NCBI GenBank assembly: GCA_963920665.1
Contig: OY987271.1
Span: 3,474,501 to 3,538,500 of the forward strand
Reading direction: 5' to 3'
DNA: 64,000 nucleotides
DNA from: Straminergon stramineum
Lineage: Eukaryota; Streptophyta; Bryopsida; Hypnales; Calliergonaceae
A model generated the notes under the pieces. That model saw nothing but the letters and a program-made list of their open reading frames with translations. It was not told the DNA's origin and did not search any database. Shown here piece by piece: positions 61,859-64,000 of this stretch (within the stretch, counting starts at the first letter, position 1; every line of letters starts with the position of its first letter). The translations under genes and the position numbers were made by a program.

Positions 61859-62379
61859 TGGAAGATTAATTAATGAAGCACAAAATTATAGGGGATCTTT
61901 TTTCTTTGCATGCACCCATGGATTGATTTTGGGGGGATGAGTGAGGGGTCATTTCACCTTGGCCTTTTGTAAGTGTTTTAATATGGTAAGGTAAGGTCCA
62001 TAAAGCGCTTAGACTCTGATAACATCCTCTAATGCAAAGGTATATTTTGTTGTTTCATTGCACTAGCAATGTACAAATGGTGTATATTTAAAGAATTGGA
62101 CATTTTTAGTGACCATTGCATTTCAACTTCAAAAATTCATAACAAATTCAACAAAGTTCCAAAAAATATGTAACGACTTGGGTTACATGCTAATTCCATT
62201 TCTCTTTCAAGAAGAATTTACTGAATTTTTCTTAGGAAGTCTTACCTTCCCAAATTAATTTTCAGCTTTTTAAATGGACACTTCATGGACTTCCAACCTT
62301 AGCCCTTTTTCTTATTTTGAACAATGGTTGTTGACAATTTACAAGATTTTTATAAAAGTCATTTCCTTATTGACTAGAT

Positions 62380-63560
62380 TGATTTGTCCTAATATTACAT
62401 GTGATATTATTTTATGAGAGTCACTCTATTTTGAATTAGTGCATATTGAAGGGTGATTGCAAGAAAGACCAACTATTTTTGGTAGTATTTTGCAAAATTG
62501 GTTTTGTCTTCCGCCATAACTTTTGACTTTTAAGCCCAATGCTAAAAAAAATATATATATATATTTTTAGATGTTTTGATTTGTAATTTTATCCCTTATT
62601 TTTTTAATTTTTTTTAAAAATCATTTTTTAATTTCAAAGACAATTTCTTTAATTTGTCACACTTTAGGGGGGGATAGTACGGGGGGTAGTATTGGGAAGT
62701 ACCCAAATTTAATAAACTAAAGCTGAAATTTTGGTGGTCTATTCCCACAATAGTTGGAAATGATCCATATAGGGGCATTAAAAAGTACATTATTTTATGT
62801 CCTCCCCGCTCCCCGCCATGTTTGTGCAAATAAGCCAACAAAGGGGTTCCATGGTGCGCACAATTATGAACATTGAAGATGTTTTCAAGTTCATTCTTTT
62901 GGTGAAATCTCATCACCATCAAGGCTTCACCAATTATACAACTTTTATTTATTTATATTTCACTATGGTTAGTTTATCAAAAATGAAAACTTTGAAATAC
63001 CCCTATTCTACCTACATATATAATTGTCTTCAACGTTCTTCAATGTTCATAATTGTGTGCACCATGGAACCCCTTTGTTGGCCTATTTTCACGAACTTGG
63101 AAGACATAAAATAATGTACTTTTTATGCCTCTCATATGGAACATTTCCAACTACTATGGAAATAGACCACCAAAATTTTAGCTTCAGTTTATTAAATTTG
63201 GGCACTCCCCAACACTACACCCCCCCCCCCCAAAGTGTGACAAATTAGAGAAATTGACTTTTAAAGATAAAATGACTTTTTTTTATTTGTTGAAAAATAA
63301 GGGATACAATTACAATCAAAACATCTAGAAATATATTTTTTGTTTTTAGCATTGGACTTAAAAGTCACGGGAAAAGTCAAAAGTTATGGTGGAAGACAAA
63401 ACCAATTTTGCAAAACACTAATTAAAACGGTCACTCTTTCTTGCAATCACCTTGAAATACTATTGTAGAGTATCGATTTCTACAAAAATAAAATTTTATT
63501 GTGACATTAACTTTCTAGGTGACTCTAATTTGTCCCCTCACTAATAGGACGAATCAATGT
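62380..63560. mobile_element. Long foldback element with ~500-bp arms
   Basis: The left arm, about 62380-62890, pairs with about 63030-63560. Shared blocks include GATTGATTTGTCCTA/GATTCGTCCTA, GGTGATTGCAAGAAAGA, TTTTGCAAAATTGGTTTTGT, CATAACTTTTGACTTTT, TTTGTCACACTTT followed by a G-run, CCCAAATTTAATAAACT, AATTTTGGTGGTCTAT, AAAAAGTACATTATTTTATG and CAACAAAGGGGTTCCATGGT. The loop is about 140 bases. The arms are similar but not identical, and no protein is encoded. Confidence 0.82.
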
Positions 63561-64000
63561 AATGAAGAAGAGCAATGCAATTAGTTCTAGATCTTCCTTC
63601 GCCAATAGATACTTCTCCAATTTATATAATTGTTAGATAATCAACATATGACATTTGCAAAATATTTTGCTTAAGTCTTATTTTTAATATTTATTCTTCT
63701 TGATAATATTTCAATAAAAATTGCTTAGAAAATAGGATTGATAAGGTGATCCACTATTTGGAAAAAATTCAATCAAATCAACTATTATCAAGTCAGTTTT
63801 GTGATTTATTTATTTTTGGATAAATTGTGTTCACTTCCCTTGAAATAAATCAAGTTTTTCAAAGGTATTTAAAAAGTCATAGTATGTTTCAGTTTGAAAT
63901 GTCCGTGGTTATTCTTCTTTAGCTTACATTGAACGCACTTCTATTTTTTTCTAAAATGTATTGAATTCATGTTCAATTTTGTGCATTTTGGGAATGATAG
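63561..64000. other. AT-rich spacer to the right edge
   Basis: No gene or element was recognised. Confidence 0.5.

Noticed and set aside
1..64000. CRISPR arrays, tRNA and rRNA genes
   Set aside because: No regularly spaced short identical repeats of CRISPR type were seen, and no cloverleaf or rRNA-like segment was recognised on reading; the tandem arrays here are degenerate satellites in a plant genome. A tRNA scan would be needed to exclude tRNAs fully.

Overview
The window looks like nuclear DNA of a land plant, most likely a non-flowering one. Plus-strand introns begin GT and end AG. Coding exons are fairly GC-rich inside AT-rich spacers. Four plant-type genes can be assembled with every exon phase matching: an ERD7-like senescence-domain gene, a RAD51B-like recombinase, an ACR3-type arsenite transporter and an ALS3/STAR2-like transporter. 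ACR3 is the best clue to lineage, because this family is kept in bryophytes, lycophytes, ferns and gymnosperms but is missing from flowering plants. About one gene per 10 kb suggests a modest genome such as a moss, but that is only an inference.

Layout. Positions 1-124 hold the 3' end of an unidentified gene. The ERD7-like gene lies on the minus strand at 6027-11313, with a long leader and a promoter near 12.3-12.8 kb. A small lysine-rich, probably nucleolar protein gene is on the plus strand at 17148-19263. A 3.46-kb pogo-like DNA transposon with target-site duplication, inverted ends and a TAG-interrupted transposase frame fills 20433-23893. A large foldback structure follows at about 25975-28345. 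The RAD51B-like gene is on the plus strand at 29932-34485 and the ACR3-like gene on the plus strand at 37732-40403. From 40.4 to 49 kb there are no genes, only a short retroposed tail, a palindromic/tandem-repeat complex and degenerate tandem repeats. A 6.4-kb CACTA-type element occupies 48976-55382. The intronless ALS3/STAR2-like gene is on the minus strand at 59142-60074, behind a 160-bp tandem array. The right edge holds a 231-bp tandem duplication and a second long inverted repeat.

The genes do not form an operon-like unit. ACR3 (metalloid efflux) and ALS3 (aluminium tolerance) both concern toxic-element handling, but they lie 19 kb apart with a transposon between them, so the proximity is probably chance. 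The most unusual protein feature is a cysteine-containing N-terminal extension of about 100 residues spliced onto the ACR3 transporter. The most unusual DNA features are the long foldback elements, the triplicated splice-acceptor/start-codon block of the ERD7-like gene, and two copies of a dispersed repeat, one occupied by the pogo-like element and the other serving as a natural empty site.
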